This document shows positions 41,884 through 50,740 of a DNA stretch of 64,000 bases, piece after piece (within the stretch, counting starts at the first letter, position 1; each line of letters opens with the position of its first letter). The DNA comes from Bacillus sp. FJAT-29814. Lineage in GTDB: Bacteria > Bacillota > Bacilli > Bacillales > Cytobacillaceae. The stretch spans positions 21,122 to 85,121 of the forward strand of contig NZ_LMTJ01000014.1 of NCBI RefSeq assembly GCF_001510715.1. The letters are read 5' to 3'. The notes under the pieces are model-generated. The model saw nothing but the letters and a program-made list of their open reading frames with translations. It did no database searches and was not told the origin of the DNA. The position numbers were made by a program, and so were the translations under genes.

Positions 41884-42600
41884 ATGGTGACAATATCGTC
41901 AAAGCTGCCTGGTGAAAACAATAAAGAATTTGCTTATAGAATCATCAAAGATTCGATTATGTCATTGGAATTAGAACCAGGACAGGCTATAAGTGAAATA
42001 GAATTGGCGGCGGCATTACAGATATCACGTACGCCAATCAGAGAAGTTTTAGGCAAATTGCGGGAGGAGCACTTAGTAGAGGTAATACCACAGGTAGGGA
42101 CCTATATTTCAAAAATTAAGCCGCAATTGATTAAAGAAGCCTCTTTTATGCGTTATACGTTAGAAAAAGAAATCTTAAAGCTCTCGTGCGAACAATTCCC
42201 AAAGGCCAATTTATTCGATTTGAAAAAGAATCTGGCGCTGCAGGAGGATTTAATCGGCTGTAAAGGTAAAGAGAGAGAGTTTCATAAATTAGATAAAGAG
42301 TTTCACAGGATTATTTTTGAAGGCAAAAAAAATGAAAATATCTGGACCGCCATTATGAGGATCAGTACACATTATAACCGGATCAGGCTACTATCGGAAA
42401 TGCAGCATAATTTCGATGAACCGATTGCCCAGCATGCAAAAATTATTGAAATCCTTGAAACGAAAGATTGTGATGCAGTAGAAGAAATAGTGAGACAGCA
42501 TATCGTTGAACCAATGAAGCATTGGGACGATTTATTTAAAGAAGGCAGTCCTTATATAAAATATTTTGAAATGGTTGACCAAAATCCAGTATTCCTATAG
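41884..42600 (+). CDS. GntR/FadR-family transcriptional regulator
   Basis: The 238-residue protein has an N-terminal winged helix with the GntR signature (IELAAALQISRTPIREVLGKLREEHLVEV) and a helical FCD-type ligand domain. In that domain the metal-site histidines (EFHRIIF, QHAKIIEIL, RQHIVEPM) are visible. FCD regulators often bind sugar acids. It is the obvious candidate for the palindrome TAGTATACTAGTATAC at three promoters here. The ATG at 41884 follows AGGGAG (41866-41871) by 12 bases; a GTG at 41872 is an alternative start. Confidence 0.9.
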   Translation: MVTISSKLPGENNKEFAYRIIKDSIMSLELEPGQAISEIELAAALQISRTPIREVLGKLREEHLVEVIPQVGTYISKIKPQLIKEASFMRYTLEKEILKLSCEQFPKANLFDLKKNLALQEDLIGCKGKEREFHKLDKEFHRIIFEGKKNENIWTAIMRISTHYNRIRLLSEMQHNFDEPIAQHAKIIEILETKDCDAVEEIVRQHIVEPMKHWDDLFKEGSPYIKYFEMVDQNPVFL

Positions 42601-42621
42601 TAGATAGGGATACTTTTTTTA
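42588..42621 (+). terminator. Terminator overlapping the gntR stop codon
   Basis: AGTATTCCTAT (42588-42598) pairs with ATAGGGATACT (42604-42614), one G-T pair, followed by seven T residues. The stop codon lies in the hairpin. Confidence 0.85.
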
Positions 42622-42666
42622 TGCCGAAAAAATTATATACTTTTTTGTGAATAAAGCATTTTATCA

Positions 42667-42706
42667 TTGAAAAATTTACCCAGAGTGTGCTAGTATACAA
42701 GTATAC
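42667..42706 (+). promoter_or_regulatory. Promoter with GntR-type palindrome, kdgA operon
   Basis: TTGAAA (42667-42672) and TAGTAT (42691-42696) are spaced by 18 bases. The -10 starts the palindrome TAGTATACAAGTATAC (42691-42706). Confidence 0.65.
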
Positions 42707-42784
42707 AAGTTGTGCAAGGATGGAAAAGACGCTTGGAATGTATATTCTAGCAGTTTTATTACATCCTATTAGTGTTTGTTTGAA

Positions 42785-42837
42785 TGTACACGGTTTCAGC
42801 TGGCAAAGAACTTTGTGTAAAGCCAGCCATTGAACCG
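42785..42837 (+). promoter_or_regulatory. Leader hairpin and possible cre site before kdgA
   Basis: CGGTT (42791-42795) pairs with AACCG (42833-42837), and inside it GCTGGC (42799-42804) pairs with GCCAGC (42822-42827). TGTACACGGTTTCA (42785-42798) matches the cre consensus except one position. The hairpin could slow decay or the site could be a roadblock for transcription. Confidence 0.4.
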
Positions 42838-42878
42838 ATGTAAAGGTTCGTAATTTATTATGGGCAAGGTGATAGTAG

Positions 42879-43523
42879 ATGTTGCAAAAATACGAAGTAC
42901 TTAACGAAATGCACAAAGGTTATTTAGTTGCGGTTATTCGTGGAAAAAATAAAGAGGATGCTGTTGAAATTTCCAAGCAGGCCTTCCAAGGCGGCATTCG
43001 CTCACTTGAAGTGACATTCTCAACACCAGGAGCTGAAGAGGCAATTGCTGAACTGGTGCGATCTGGCGACAGTCAAATGATTGTCGGAGCAGGGACAGTG
43101 TTAGATGCTGAAACAGCTAGAATTGCCATCATGAAGGGTGCGCGTTATATCGTTAGCCCGCATTTTGATGGGGCGATCGCAACGATGTGCAATCGTTATG
43201 CCACCCCTTATTTACCTGGCTGCGGTTCTGTAACGGAAATTATGAACGCTCTCTCATATGGAGTAGATGTAGTAAAGCTATTCCCAGGGAGTCTGTTAGG
43301 ACCTGGGTACATTAAGGATGTAAAAGGACCAATTCCACATGTTGAACTAATGCCATCGGGCGGCGTCAGCCTTGATAATCTTGACAAATGGGTGAAAAAC
43401 GGCGCCTTTGCTGTAGGAATTGGCAGTGCGTTAACCAAAGGTGTTGCAGGTGGCGACTATAGTTCAGTTCAAACAGTAGCCCGTTCCTTTATGGATAAAC
43501 TGGCCTCGATTAAGGCGGAATAA
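42879..43523 (+). CDS. kdgA: 2-dehydro-3-deoxy-phosphogluconate (KDPG) aldolase
   Basis: The enzyme splits KDPG into pyruvate and glyceraldehyde 3-phosphate, the last step of hexuronate breakdown. The 214-residue protein is a class I aldolase with Glu44 in LEVTFSTP, the phosphate loop GAGTV at 70-74 and Schiff-base Lys133 in VVKLFPG. GSVTEIMNA and MPSGGVS are further family motifs. AAGGTGAT precedes the ATG. It opens the kdgA-kdgK-uxaC-uxuA-uxuB operon; kdgK begins three bases after the stop. Confidence 0.95.
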   Translation: MLQKYEVLNEMHKGYLVAVIRGKNKEDAVEISKQAFQGGIRSLEVTFSTPGAEEAIAELVRSGDSQMIVGAGTVLDAETARIAIMKGARYIVSPHFDGAIATMCNRYATPYLPGCGSVTEIMNALSYGVDVVKLFPGSLLGPGYIKDVKGPIPHVELMPSGGVSLDNLDKWVKNGAFAVGIGSALTKGVAGGDYSSVQTVARSFMDKLASIKAE

Positions 43524-43525
43524 AC

Positions 43526-44539
43526 ATGAAAAAAGTGGTAACCCTTGGAGAAATCATGCTCCGCTTGTCAGCGCCCAACTATCAAAAGATTGTCCAAGCT
43601 CAGTCTTTTGATGCCGTTTATGGCGGCGGGGAAGCAAACGTTGCCGTCTCATTGGCGAAATTTGGTTTGAACAGTTCCTTTGTAACAAAAGTGCCACAAA
43701 GCGCGCTAGGTACCAGTGCAGAGCAGCAATTAAACCGCTTTGGTGTCAGCACGGAACATGTCCTTCACGGCGGCGACCGGCTTGGGATTTATTTTTTCGA
43801 AAAAGGCTTTTCCATCAGGCCTTCCAAAGTATATTACGATCGAAAAAATTCTGCATTTGCGCTGTCGAAGGTCGAGGAATATGATTTCGATGCTATTTTT
43901 GCAGATGCGAATTGGTTTCATATTAGCGGGATCACACCCGCTTTAAGTGATGAGTTATTTCAGCTTTCAAAGAAAGCGCTGGAAACGGCAAAAGCAAAAG
44001 GGTTAACAACGAGCTGTGATCTTAACTACCGTAGCGCCTTATGGTCGTTCGAAGAGGCCCGCGTAAAAATGACGGAGCTGATTCCGTACGTTGATGTCTG
44101 CATCGGAATTGAACCGTTGGCTCTTCTGGGTGATGATGGGCAGGATATAAAGGACCGCTTGCCGAAAAATCCGTCTCCTGAAGATTATGTACCTGTGATG
44201 GAGCAGCTTCGTGACCGGTTTGGAATCCGCTATGTGGCGTTGACGAAGAGGGAACACGTGTCTGTTAATTGCAATCGATTGCAGGCATATTTATATGACG
44301 GCAGTCAAATGTATCAATCAACAGAGGTTGAGGTCGATATCGTTGACCGGGTAGGAACGGGTGACGCTTTCTCCGCAGGAATTATTTATTCATTAATTAG
44401 TGATTATAAACCGCAAGATGCAGTTGAATTTGCCACTGGTTGTTTTGCCCTGAAACATACAATCGAAGGGGACGCCAATTTAATCCCAATCTCCGATGTT
44501 GAAAAATATATGAGCGGGTCGTTTTCGATTAATCGCTAA
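43526..44539 (+). CDS. kdgK: 2-dehydro-3-deoxygluconate (KDG) kinase, PfkB family
   Basis: It phosphorylates KDG to KDPG with ATP. The 337-residue protein has the PfkB N-terminal pattern GEIMLRLSAP with GGGEANVAVSLAKFG near residue 34. The C-terminal anion hole RVGTGDAFSAG carries the catalytic Asp280. It lies between the aldolase gene and uxaC, matching its place in the pathway. CTTGGAG inside the gene is not needed; the start follows kdgA directly with GGCGGA upstream. Confidence 0.94.
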   Translation: MKKVVTLGEIMLRLSAPNYQKIVQAQSFDAVYGGGEANVAVSLAKFGLNSSFVTKVPQSALGTSAEQQLNRFGVSTEHVLHGGDRLGIYFFEKGFSIRPSKVYYDRKNSAFALSKVEEYDFDAIFADANWFHISGITPALSDELFQLSKKALETAKAKGLTTSCDLNYRSALWSFEEARVKMTELIPYVDVCIGIEPLALLGDDGQDIKDRLPKNPSPEDYVPVMEQLRDRFGIRYVALTKREHVSVNCNRLQAYLYDGSQMYQSTEVEVDIVDRVGTGDAFSAGIIYSLISDYKPQDAVEFATGCFALKHTIEGDANLIPISDVEKYMSGSFSINR

Positions 44540-44570
44540 AAATACATATAAACAGGAAGGGGTGTTTCAT

Positions 44571-45983
44571 GTGGGAGCATTTATTCATGATAATTTTATG
44601 CTGAAAAATAAAACGGCTGTCGATTTGTATCACAAGTATGCCAAGGATATGCCTATTTATGATTATCATTGCCACCTCTCGCCAAAGGATATTGCCGAAA
44701 ACCGCAAGTTTAACACAATAACCGAGCTATGGCTGGAGGGCGACCACTATAAATGGCGGGGCATGCGGGCAAACGGCATCGATGAGCGCTTTATCACTGG
44801 CGATGCCAGTGACAAGGAGAAGTTTGAAGCATGGGCTAAAACGGTTCCAAATACCTTGGGTAACCCATTGTACCATTGGACGCACCTAGAATTGAAAAAA
44901 TACTTTGGGATTGAAGAACTGCTGAATGAAGATACTTGGGAACGGATTTGGGAGCAGTGTAATGCTTTATTGCAGCAGGATGATTATTCCGTTCAAGGCT
45001 TAATCAAACGATCCAATGTCAAAGTCATCTGTACAACAGATGATCCGACCGATGATTTACATTACCATGAACAAATTAAAGGATTGAAGGACTTTCCGGT
45101 AAAGGTTCTTCCTACTTACCGCCCGGACAAAGGTGTCGAAATCAATAAGGATACGTTCACTGGGTTTGTCGGGAAACTGGAAGAGGTAATCGGCAAAAAG
45201 ATCTCTTCGTTTGAAGATTATTTATCCGCTCTTGAAGAAAGAGTTGAATACTTTCATGAAAAAGGTGGGCGGATATCGGACCACGGTTTATCTGAAATCC
45301 CATTTGCATCATTTGAAAAAAATGAATTGGACGCGATTTTTCAAGCTGGACGAAATGGCCAGACTGTCAGCACGGAGGATGAGAATAAATTCAAGACGGC
45401 TGTACTCATCCATCTTGCAAAATGCTACAAAGAGCTTGATTGGGCGATGCAAATCCATTTTGGCGCGATTCGTAATAACAATACAAAAATGTTTGGCAAG
45501 CTCGGCCCGGATGCAGGATATGATTCCATCAGTGATCAAGGGGAAGTAGCTGTACCGCTAAATGCACTGCTTGCTGCATTCGATGAAGTCGATGGATTGC
45601 CAAAAACCATCCTTTATAACCTGAATCCGATTCACAATGAGTTGGTTGGCAGTACATTAGCCAACTTCCAAACGGAAGCAGGAGTACAAGGCAAGATTCA
45701 GTTAGGTTCAGGCTGGTGGTTTAATGATACAAAACAAGGCATGATCCGCCAAATGAATGCCTTGGCCGACCAAGGTTTGTTAATGCATTTTGTTGGGATG
45801 CTGACTGATTCACGCAGCTTCATTTCCTATAGCCGCCATGAATATTTCCGCCGAATTCTATGTAATTTGGTTGGGGAATGGGTTGAGGACGGCGAGGTTC
45901 CAAATGACGAAGCACTGCTGAAAAAGCTGATTGAGAATATTTGCTACAACAATGCAAAAAAATATTTTAGCATAGAAGTTTAA
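44571..45983 (+). CDS. uxaC: Glucuronate isomerase
   Basis: UxaC turns D-glucuronate into D-fructuronate (and galacturonate into tagaturonate). The protein has the amidohydrolase-like metal motif DYHCHLSP at residues 31-38. Family signatures are LYHWTHLELKKYFG and the late GSGWWFNDTK. I choose GTG 44571 (MGAFIHDNFML, 470 residues), eight bases after GAAGGGG (44556-44562); the in-frame GTG at 44562 overlaps that site. It is followed by uxuA after 19 bases. Confidence 0.95.
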   Translation: MGAFIHDNFMLKNKTAVDLYHKYAKDMPIYDYHCHLSPKDIAENRKFNTITELWLEGDHYKWRGMRANGIDERFITGDASDKEKFEAWAKTVPNTLGNPLYHWTHLELKKYFGIEELLNEDTWERIWEQCNALLQQDDYSVQGLIKRSNVKVICTTDDPTDDLHYHEQIKGLKDFPVKVLPTYRPDKGVEINKDTFTGFVGKLEEVIGKKISSFEDYLSALEERVEYFHEKGGRISDHGLSEIPFASFEKNELDAIFQAGRNGQTVSTEDENKFKTAVLIHLAKCYKELDWAMQIHFGAIRNNNTKMFGKLGPDAGYDSISDQGEVAVPLNALLAAFDEVDGLPKTILYNLNPIHNELVGSTLANFQTEAGVQGKIQLGSGWWFNDTKQGMIRQMNALADQGLLMHFVGMLTDSRSFISYSRHEYFRRILCNLVGEWVEDGEVPNDEALLKKLIENICYNNAKKYFSIEV

Positions 45984-46002
45984 ATAAGGAGGCGCTTTAA
46001 AT

Positions 46003-47055
46003 ATGAAAATGAGTTTTCGTTGGTACGGAAAAACAGATTCCATTCCATTGGAATACATTCGTCAAATTCCGGCGATGGAGGGGATTGTAACTGCCATTTA
46101 TGATATCCCAGTTGGGGAAGCATGGCCAATGGATAAAATTGAAGAGTTAAAAAGCACGGTAGAAGCGGCTGGATTGTACATCTCAGTAATCGAAAGTGTT
46201 CCAGTACATGAGGACATCAAAATCGGCTTGCCGACTCGTGATAAGTATATTGAGAATTACAAAGAAACGATCCGCAATCTTGGTAAAGCCGGTATCCCGG
46301 TTGTTTGCTACAACTTTATGCCAATCTTTGACTGGACCCGTACAGATTTGGAATACCGCCTTCCAGACGGTTCAACCGCTCTTATTTTTGAAGAAGAGGT
46401 TGCCAAGAAAATGGACCCTCTAACTGGCGAACTTTCCCTTCCAGGATGGGATTCTAGCTATAAAAAAGAAGATTTACAAGTATTATTTGATCATTACAAA
46501 AATGTAGACCATGAAAAGCTTTGGGAAAACCTCGAATATTTCATTAAAGAAATTATTCCTGTTGCAGAAGAAGCAGGCGTAAAAATGGCCATCCACCCAG
46601 ATGATCCGCCATTTGATATCTTTGGCTTGCCGCGCATCATCACTAACAAAGAAAATCTTGAAAGATTTGTTAACCTGTATGACAGCCCGTATAACGGCTT
46701 AACGATGTGCAGCGGATCTCTTGGTTCACATCCGGAAAATGATTTCCCTGAAATGCTCCGTTACTTCGGCCAAAAAGGCCGTGTAAACTTCGTTCATGCT
46801 CGTAACGTTAAACTTACTGGCGGAATGTCGTTCGAAGAGTCAGCGCATCCATCTAAATACGGTTCTGTTGATATGTATGAAGTCATTCGTGCGATGAAGG
46901 ACTTTGAATATGATGGTCCCATCCGTCCTGACCACGGAAGAATGGTTTGGGGCGAAACTGGGAAGCCAGGTTATGGATTATATGACCGTGCTTTAGGAGC
47001 TACCTATTTGTACGGCTTATGGGAAGCAGAAAACAAGAATCGTAATCGCAAATAA
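46003..47055 (+). CDS. uxuA: Mannonate dehydratase
   Basis: UxuA dehydrates D-mannonate to KDG, using manganese or iron in a TIM barrel. The 350-residue protein starts MKMSFRWYGKTDSIPLEYIRQIP and has VCYNFMPIFDWTRTD near residue 105, MAIHPDDPPFDIFGLPRI near 196 and the FVHARNVK block near 263. All are typical. AAGGAGG precedes the ATG. It precedes the mannonate oxidoreductase gene. Confidence 0.95.
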   Translation: MKMSFRWYGKTDSIPLEYIRQIPAMEGIVTAIYDIPVGEAWPMDKIEELKSTVEAAGLYISVIESVPVHEDIKIGLPTRDKYIENYKETIRNLGKAGIPVVCYNFMPIFDWTRTDLEYRLPDGSTALIFEEEVAKKMDPLTGELSLPGWDSSYKKEDLQVLFDHYKNVDHEKLWENLEYFIKEIIPVAEEAGVKMAIHPDDPPFDIFGLPRIITNKENLERFVNLYDSPYNGLTMCSGSLGSHPENDFPEMLRYFGQKGRVNFVHARNVKLTGGMSFEESAHPSKYGSVDMYEVIRAMKDFEYDGPIRPDHGRMVWGETGKPGYGLYDRALGATYLYGLWEAENKNRNRK

Positions 47056-47083
47056 GCGAATCTGATAAGGGGGATCACACAAT

Positions 47084-47938
47084 ATGACAGTGCCATTTAA
47101 AGTAGATTTATCAGGAAAAGTAGCCGTTGTAACCGGAGGCGGTGGAGTTTTAGGTTCTTATTTTGCCAAAGCATTGGCAGAATGCGGCGCAAAAGTTGCC
47201 ATTCTTGATTTAAACCAAGAACCTGCCGACAAAGTGGCAAACGAAATTAAAGAAGCAGGCGGAACAGCGATTGGTGTCGCTGCAAACGTATTGGATCGGG
47301 AAGCACTTGAAAAAGCAAGAGAAATCGTCGAAAAAGAACTTGGAACTTGCGATATCCTTCTTAACGGTGCAGGCGGAAACAATCCGCGCGGAACGACTGA
47401 TGATGAATTCTTTAACTTAGAAGAAGTGAAAAAGAATCCAGAAATGAAAACATTCTTTGATCTAGATCCTAAAGGTGTTGGATTTGTATTCGACTTAAAC
47501 TTCTTAGGAACATTACTTCCTTCTCAGGTATTTGCTAAAGCGATGACTGAGAAAAAAGGAAGCTGCATTATCAACGTATCATCGATGAATGCCTATACAC
47601 CATTAACAAAAATTCCGGCATACAGCGGTGCAAAAGCAGCAATCAGTAACTTTACACAATGGTGTGCCACTTACTTTGCAAAAGCAGGCATTCGTGTCAA
47701 TGCGATCGCACCAGGATTCTTAGTTACTGCCCAAAATCAAAAGTTATTATTTAATGAAGACGGTACACCAACCGCAAGAACTGGAAAAATCCTAAACAGC
47801 ACTCCAATGGAAAGATTTGGTGAGCCGGAAGAACTTATCGGCGGTGTATTATTCTTAGCCAGCGAAGAGGCAGCAAGCTTTGTTACAGGCGTTGTTCTTC
47901 CAATCGATGGCGGATTCTCTTCTTACACAGGAGTATAA
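47084..47938 (+). CDS. uxuB: D-mannonate oxidoreductase, SDR type (YjmF-like)
   Basis: It reduces D-fructuronate to D-mannonate with NAD(P)H. The 284-residue protein is a short-chain dehydrogenase. It has the cofactor site TGGGGVLG at 17-24, NGAGGNNP near 94, Ser167, and the catalytic Tyr180 and Lys184 in YSGAK. The extended insert before GVGFVFDLNFLGT is typical of the YjmF group rather than the long-chain UxuB of E. coli. Its place after uxuA supports the assignment. AAGGGGG precedes the ATG. Confidence 0.9.
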   Translation: MTVPFKVDLSGKVAVVTGGGGVLGSYFAKALAECGAKVAILDLNQEPADKVANEIKEAGGTAIGVAANVLDREALEKAREIVEKELGTCDILLNGAGGNNPRGTTDDEFFNLEEVKKNPEMKTFFDLDPKGVGFVFDLNFLGTLLPSQVFAKAMTEKKGSCIINVSSMNAYTPLTKIPAYSGAKAAISNFTQWCATYFAKAGIRVNAIAPGFLVTAQNQKLLFNEDGTPTARTGKILNSTPMERFGEPEELIGGVLFLASEEAASFVTGVVLPIDGGFSSYTGV

Positions 47939-47956
47939 TAATACGATTGCGAACAG

Positions 47957-48012
47957 AATGAAGGTTGTTAGTCCGGTTGTTGGATTGGCAACCTTTCATT
48001 TATGTTCTTTTT
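47957..48012 (+). other. Hairpin within the glucuronate operon
   Basis: AATGAAGGTTG (47957-47967) pairs with CAACCTTTCATT (47989-48000), one bulged base, with a loop of 21 bases, followed by TATGTTCTTTTTA. It may be a partial terminator that lowers expression of the HAD and GH3 genes. Confidence 0.45.
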
Positions 48013-48048
48013 AAAAAATTGCAGTGATATGAAAGAGGTGTTTAGTAG

Positions 48049-48891
48049 ATGAAAGATAAAATCACAGATTTTCAGAAATCCAAGGACTTTTTGGTATGTG
48101 TAGACTCAGACGGCTGTGCCATGGATACGATGGACGTAAAACATAAGGTGGCGTTTGGTCCTGAGGCTGTTAATGTTTGGAATCTCGAACATATTAAGGA
48201 TCATTTTCTTAACGTATGGAACGATATCAATCTTTATACCAAAACAAGAGGAATCAACCGTTTCAAAGGCGTTGTAACTACCTTTGCAGCACTTGAGGCG
48301 GAAGGTATTGAGATGCCGGATATCTCTTCTTTTAAAAAATGGACGGAAACGACAAATGAGCTTTCAAATCCATCTCTTGAAAGAGCAATCGCGGAAACTG
48401 ACGATGCAGGGTTGAAGAAAGCGCTCCAATGGAGTCATGCCGTCAACCGCACCATTGAAGAAAAACTGGCTGGCAACGACAAGCCGGTTGAAGGTGCTAA
48501 AGAGGGATTAAAGGCAGCCAAGGAAGTTGCCGATGTTGCGATTGTTTCTTCAGCAAATGGAGCGGCCGTATTAGATGAATGGACAAGACATGAACTTTCT
48601 GTGCATGTTGACGTCATGCTTGGGCAGGAAGCGGGCACAAAAGCTTATTGCATTGAGCAATTAAAAAAGTCCGGCTTCGATAACACCCATGTATTAATGG
48701 TTGGCGATGCCCCAGGAGATCTAGATGCTGCACAAAAGAATGGAGTTTTATATTATCCAATCTTGGTCGGCAAAGAGAAATTTTCTTGGGACCGTTTCAG
48801 AAATGAAGCTTTAGGAAAATTCATTGATGGAAGCTTTGCAGGCGATTATCAGCAAAAATTGATCAATGAATTTAATGATAACTTGAAGTAA
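48049..48891 (+). CDS. HAD-superfamily hydrolase, function unknown
   Basis: The 280-residue protein has the HAD nucleophile motif V-D19-x-D21-G (VCVDSDGC), a helical cap, VSSANG as the motif II region and VGDAPGDLDAA as the metal-binding motif near residue 222. It is probably a phosphatase. Its place between uxuB and a GH3 gene in the glucuronate operon suggests it removes phosphate from a sugar-acid intermediate or a by-product, which is inference. GAGGTG precedes the ATG; the next gene begins 18 bases after the stop. Confidence 0.8.
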   Translation: MKDKITDFQKSKDFLVCVDSDGCAMDTMDVKHKVAFGPEAVNVWNLEHIKDHFLNVWNDINLYTKTRGINRFKGVVTTFAALEAEGIEMPDISSFKKWTETTNELSNPSLERAIAETDDAGLKKALQWSHAVNRTIEEKLAGNDKPVEGAKEGLKAAKEVADVAIVSSANGAAVLDEWTRHELSVHVDVMLGQEAGTKAYCIEQLKKSGFDNTHVLMVGDAPGDLDAAQKNGVLYYPILVGKEKFSWDRFRNEALGKFIDGSFAGDYQQKLINEFNDNLK

Positions 48892-48909
48892 TTTTAAGGA
48901 GGACTGACG

Positions 48910-50661
48910 ATGGACCGCAAAATTGCGGCAACAAATGTTCCGATGCCAAAAGTAGATTTAAAAGCGAAACCATACAATTTATCTGATGAAGATGTTAATT
49001 GGGTAAAAGATACGATTGCGGGAATGTCAGTTGAAGAAAAAATCGGCCAATTATTCATTAACCTGTTTTTCTTTGGTGGAGACCAATTCAGCGGAAATAA
49101 ATTAACAAACACGGAAATCCTAAAAAAATACCATATTGGCGGCGCCCGTTATCAAGGTGGCACTGCCGAGCAGGTACAGGATTTAATTAATGAATTACAG
49201 TCCAACACGAAAGTTCCGTTATTGGTTGCGGCAAACTGTGACTCTGGCGGAAACGGCGCGATGAATGACGGCACATATGTAGCCAAAGCGGCTATGTGTG
49301 AAGCTTCGGGGGACGAGCAAGTTTCTTTTGATGCCGGTTACGTAAGCGGCCGCGAAGAGCATGCAATCGGAGTGAACTGGAACTTTGACCCTTGTGTCGA
49401 TATCCTTAAAAACTGGAGAAACACGATCGTTAATACGCGTGCATATGGCACAAATGCCGAAACAGTCATCAAGCATACAAATGCCTATATCAAAGGATTA
49501 ACTGAAAGTAATATAGGTGTTTGCATTAAACACTGGCCTGGCGATGGTACAGAAGAGCGCGATCAGCACTTGGTAATGGGCGTGAACGAACTGAGTGTTG
49601 ATGAGTGGGAGGAATCCTTCGGTCAAGTATACCGCAACCATATCGAAAATGGCGTTCATTCAATAATGGCTGGTCATATTGCCTTGGCAGAGTACCAAAA
49701 ACAATTGGTTCCTGGCTTAGAAGATCGTGATGTATTACCGGCAACTTTAGCTCCTGAATTAATCAATGGTTTATTAAAAGATAAATTAGGCTTCAATGGC
49801 TTAGTTCTTACAGATGCTACTCATATGCTGGGAATGACTGCAGCGATGCGCCGTGAAGACTATGTTCCACAAGCCATTGCTGCCGGCTGCGATATGTTCT
49901 TATTCTTTAATAACATTGATGAAGATTTCAATTTCATGCTTAATGGCTATAAAAATGGTGTGATTAAGGAAGAGCGCCTTCAGGATGCCCTTGAAAGAAT
50001 CCTCGGCCTTAAAGCGGCAATCGGCCTGCACAAAGCACAAAAAGAAGGCAATTTGCTTCGTACCAGAGAGGACTTAAAAGTAGTCGGAAGCGAGGACCAT
50101 ATTGAACGTGCCAAGAGAGCGGCTGATAAAGGCATCACATTAGTGAAAAATACATTGGATCAACTTCCGATTCGTCCGGAAACCCATAAGCGCATCCGTC
50201 TTTACTACCTAGAAGGGGAAAAGGGCGGCATTTACGAAGCAGGTTCAAAAACACTCGATAATATTGTTGCTGAATTGGAAAGCCGCGGATTCGAAGTAAC
50301 AGTGAACGATGGTACTACACGTATTAAAGGCCCTACGTTAAAATATCGTGAAGAAGTAGATGCGGCATTGGTTTTTGCTAATGTTATTGGCTATGGTGCA
50401 CAAAACAATTACCGAATCCAGTGGAAAACAGCGATGAGTAACGAAGTGCCTTGGTATGTATACGAGGTGCCAACAGTATTCGTATCATTAAACTTCACAA
50501 CTCATTTAACGGATGTCCCAATGGTGAAGGCTTACATCAATGCTTATAACGATGATGAAATCACCATCAAGGCTGTTGTTGATAAAATCATGGGGGAATC
50601 CGAGTTCCAAGGAACACCAAACGAAAATGTCTGGTGCGATAAGTGGGACACGAGACTATAA
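48910..50661 (+). CDS. Glycoside hydrolase family 3 protein (NagZ-like active site), copy 2
   Basis: The 583-residue paralogue of the gene at 38163 shares the N-terminal stretch VDLKAKPYNL. Lys207-His208 lie in KHWPGDG, Asp218/His220 in ERDQH, and nucleophile Asp302 in VLTDATH. It has no signal peptide. It is the last gene of the kdgA operon, so hydrolysis and glucuronate breakdown are made together. The two copies may differ in substrate or linkage. TAAGGAGGA precedes the ATG, and a strong terminator follows. Confidence 0.85.
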   Translation: MDRKIAATNVPMPKVDLKAKPYNLSDEDVNWVKDTIAGMSVEEKIGQLFINLFFFGGDQFSGNKLTNTEILKKYHIGGARYQGGTAEQVQDLINELQSNTKVPLLVAANCDSGGNGAMNDGTYVAKAAMCEASGDEQVSFDAGYVSGREEHAIGVNWNFDPCVDILKNWRNTIVNTRAYGTNAETVIKHTNAYIKGLTESNIGVCIKHWPGDGTEERDQHLVMGVNELSVDEWEESFGQVYRNHIENGVHSIMAGHIALAEYQKQLVPGLEDRDVLPATLAPELINGLLKDKLGFNGLVLTDATHMLGMTAAMRREDYVPQAIAAGCDMFLFFNNIDEDFNFMLNGYKNGVIKEERLQDALERILGLKAAIGLHKAQKEGNLLRTREDLKVVGSEDHIERAKRAADKGITLVKNTLDQLPIRPETHKRIRLYYLEGEKGGIYEAGSKTLDNIVAELESRGFEVTVNDGTTRIKGPTLKYREEVDAALVFANVIGYGAQNNYRIQWKTAMSNEVPWYVYEVPTVFVSLNFTTHLTDVPMVKAYINAYNDDEITIKAVVDKIMGESEFQGTPNENVWCDKWDTRL

Positions 50662-50687
50662 GTTTAAATGTAAAATGGCATTGAATG

Positions 50688-50721
50688 AAGGACCCTAAAC
50701 CGAATGGTTAGGGTCCTTTTT
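50688..50721 (+). terminator. Terminator of the glucuronate operon
   Basis: AAGGACCCTAAACC pairs with GGTTAGGGTCCTT around GAAT, followed by TTTTTG. Confidence 0.85.
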
Positions 50722-50740
50722 GTTGATAGGAAAAAAGGGC

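Noticed and set aside
38163..50661. Galacturonate pathway
   Set aside because: No altronate dehydratase or tagaturonate reductase gene is present; only the glucuronate-mannonate branch is complete.
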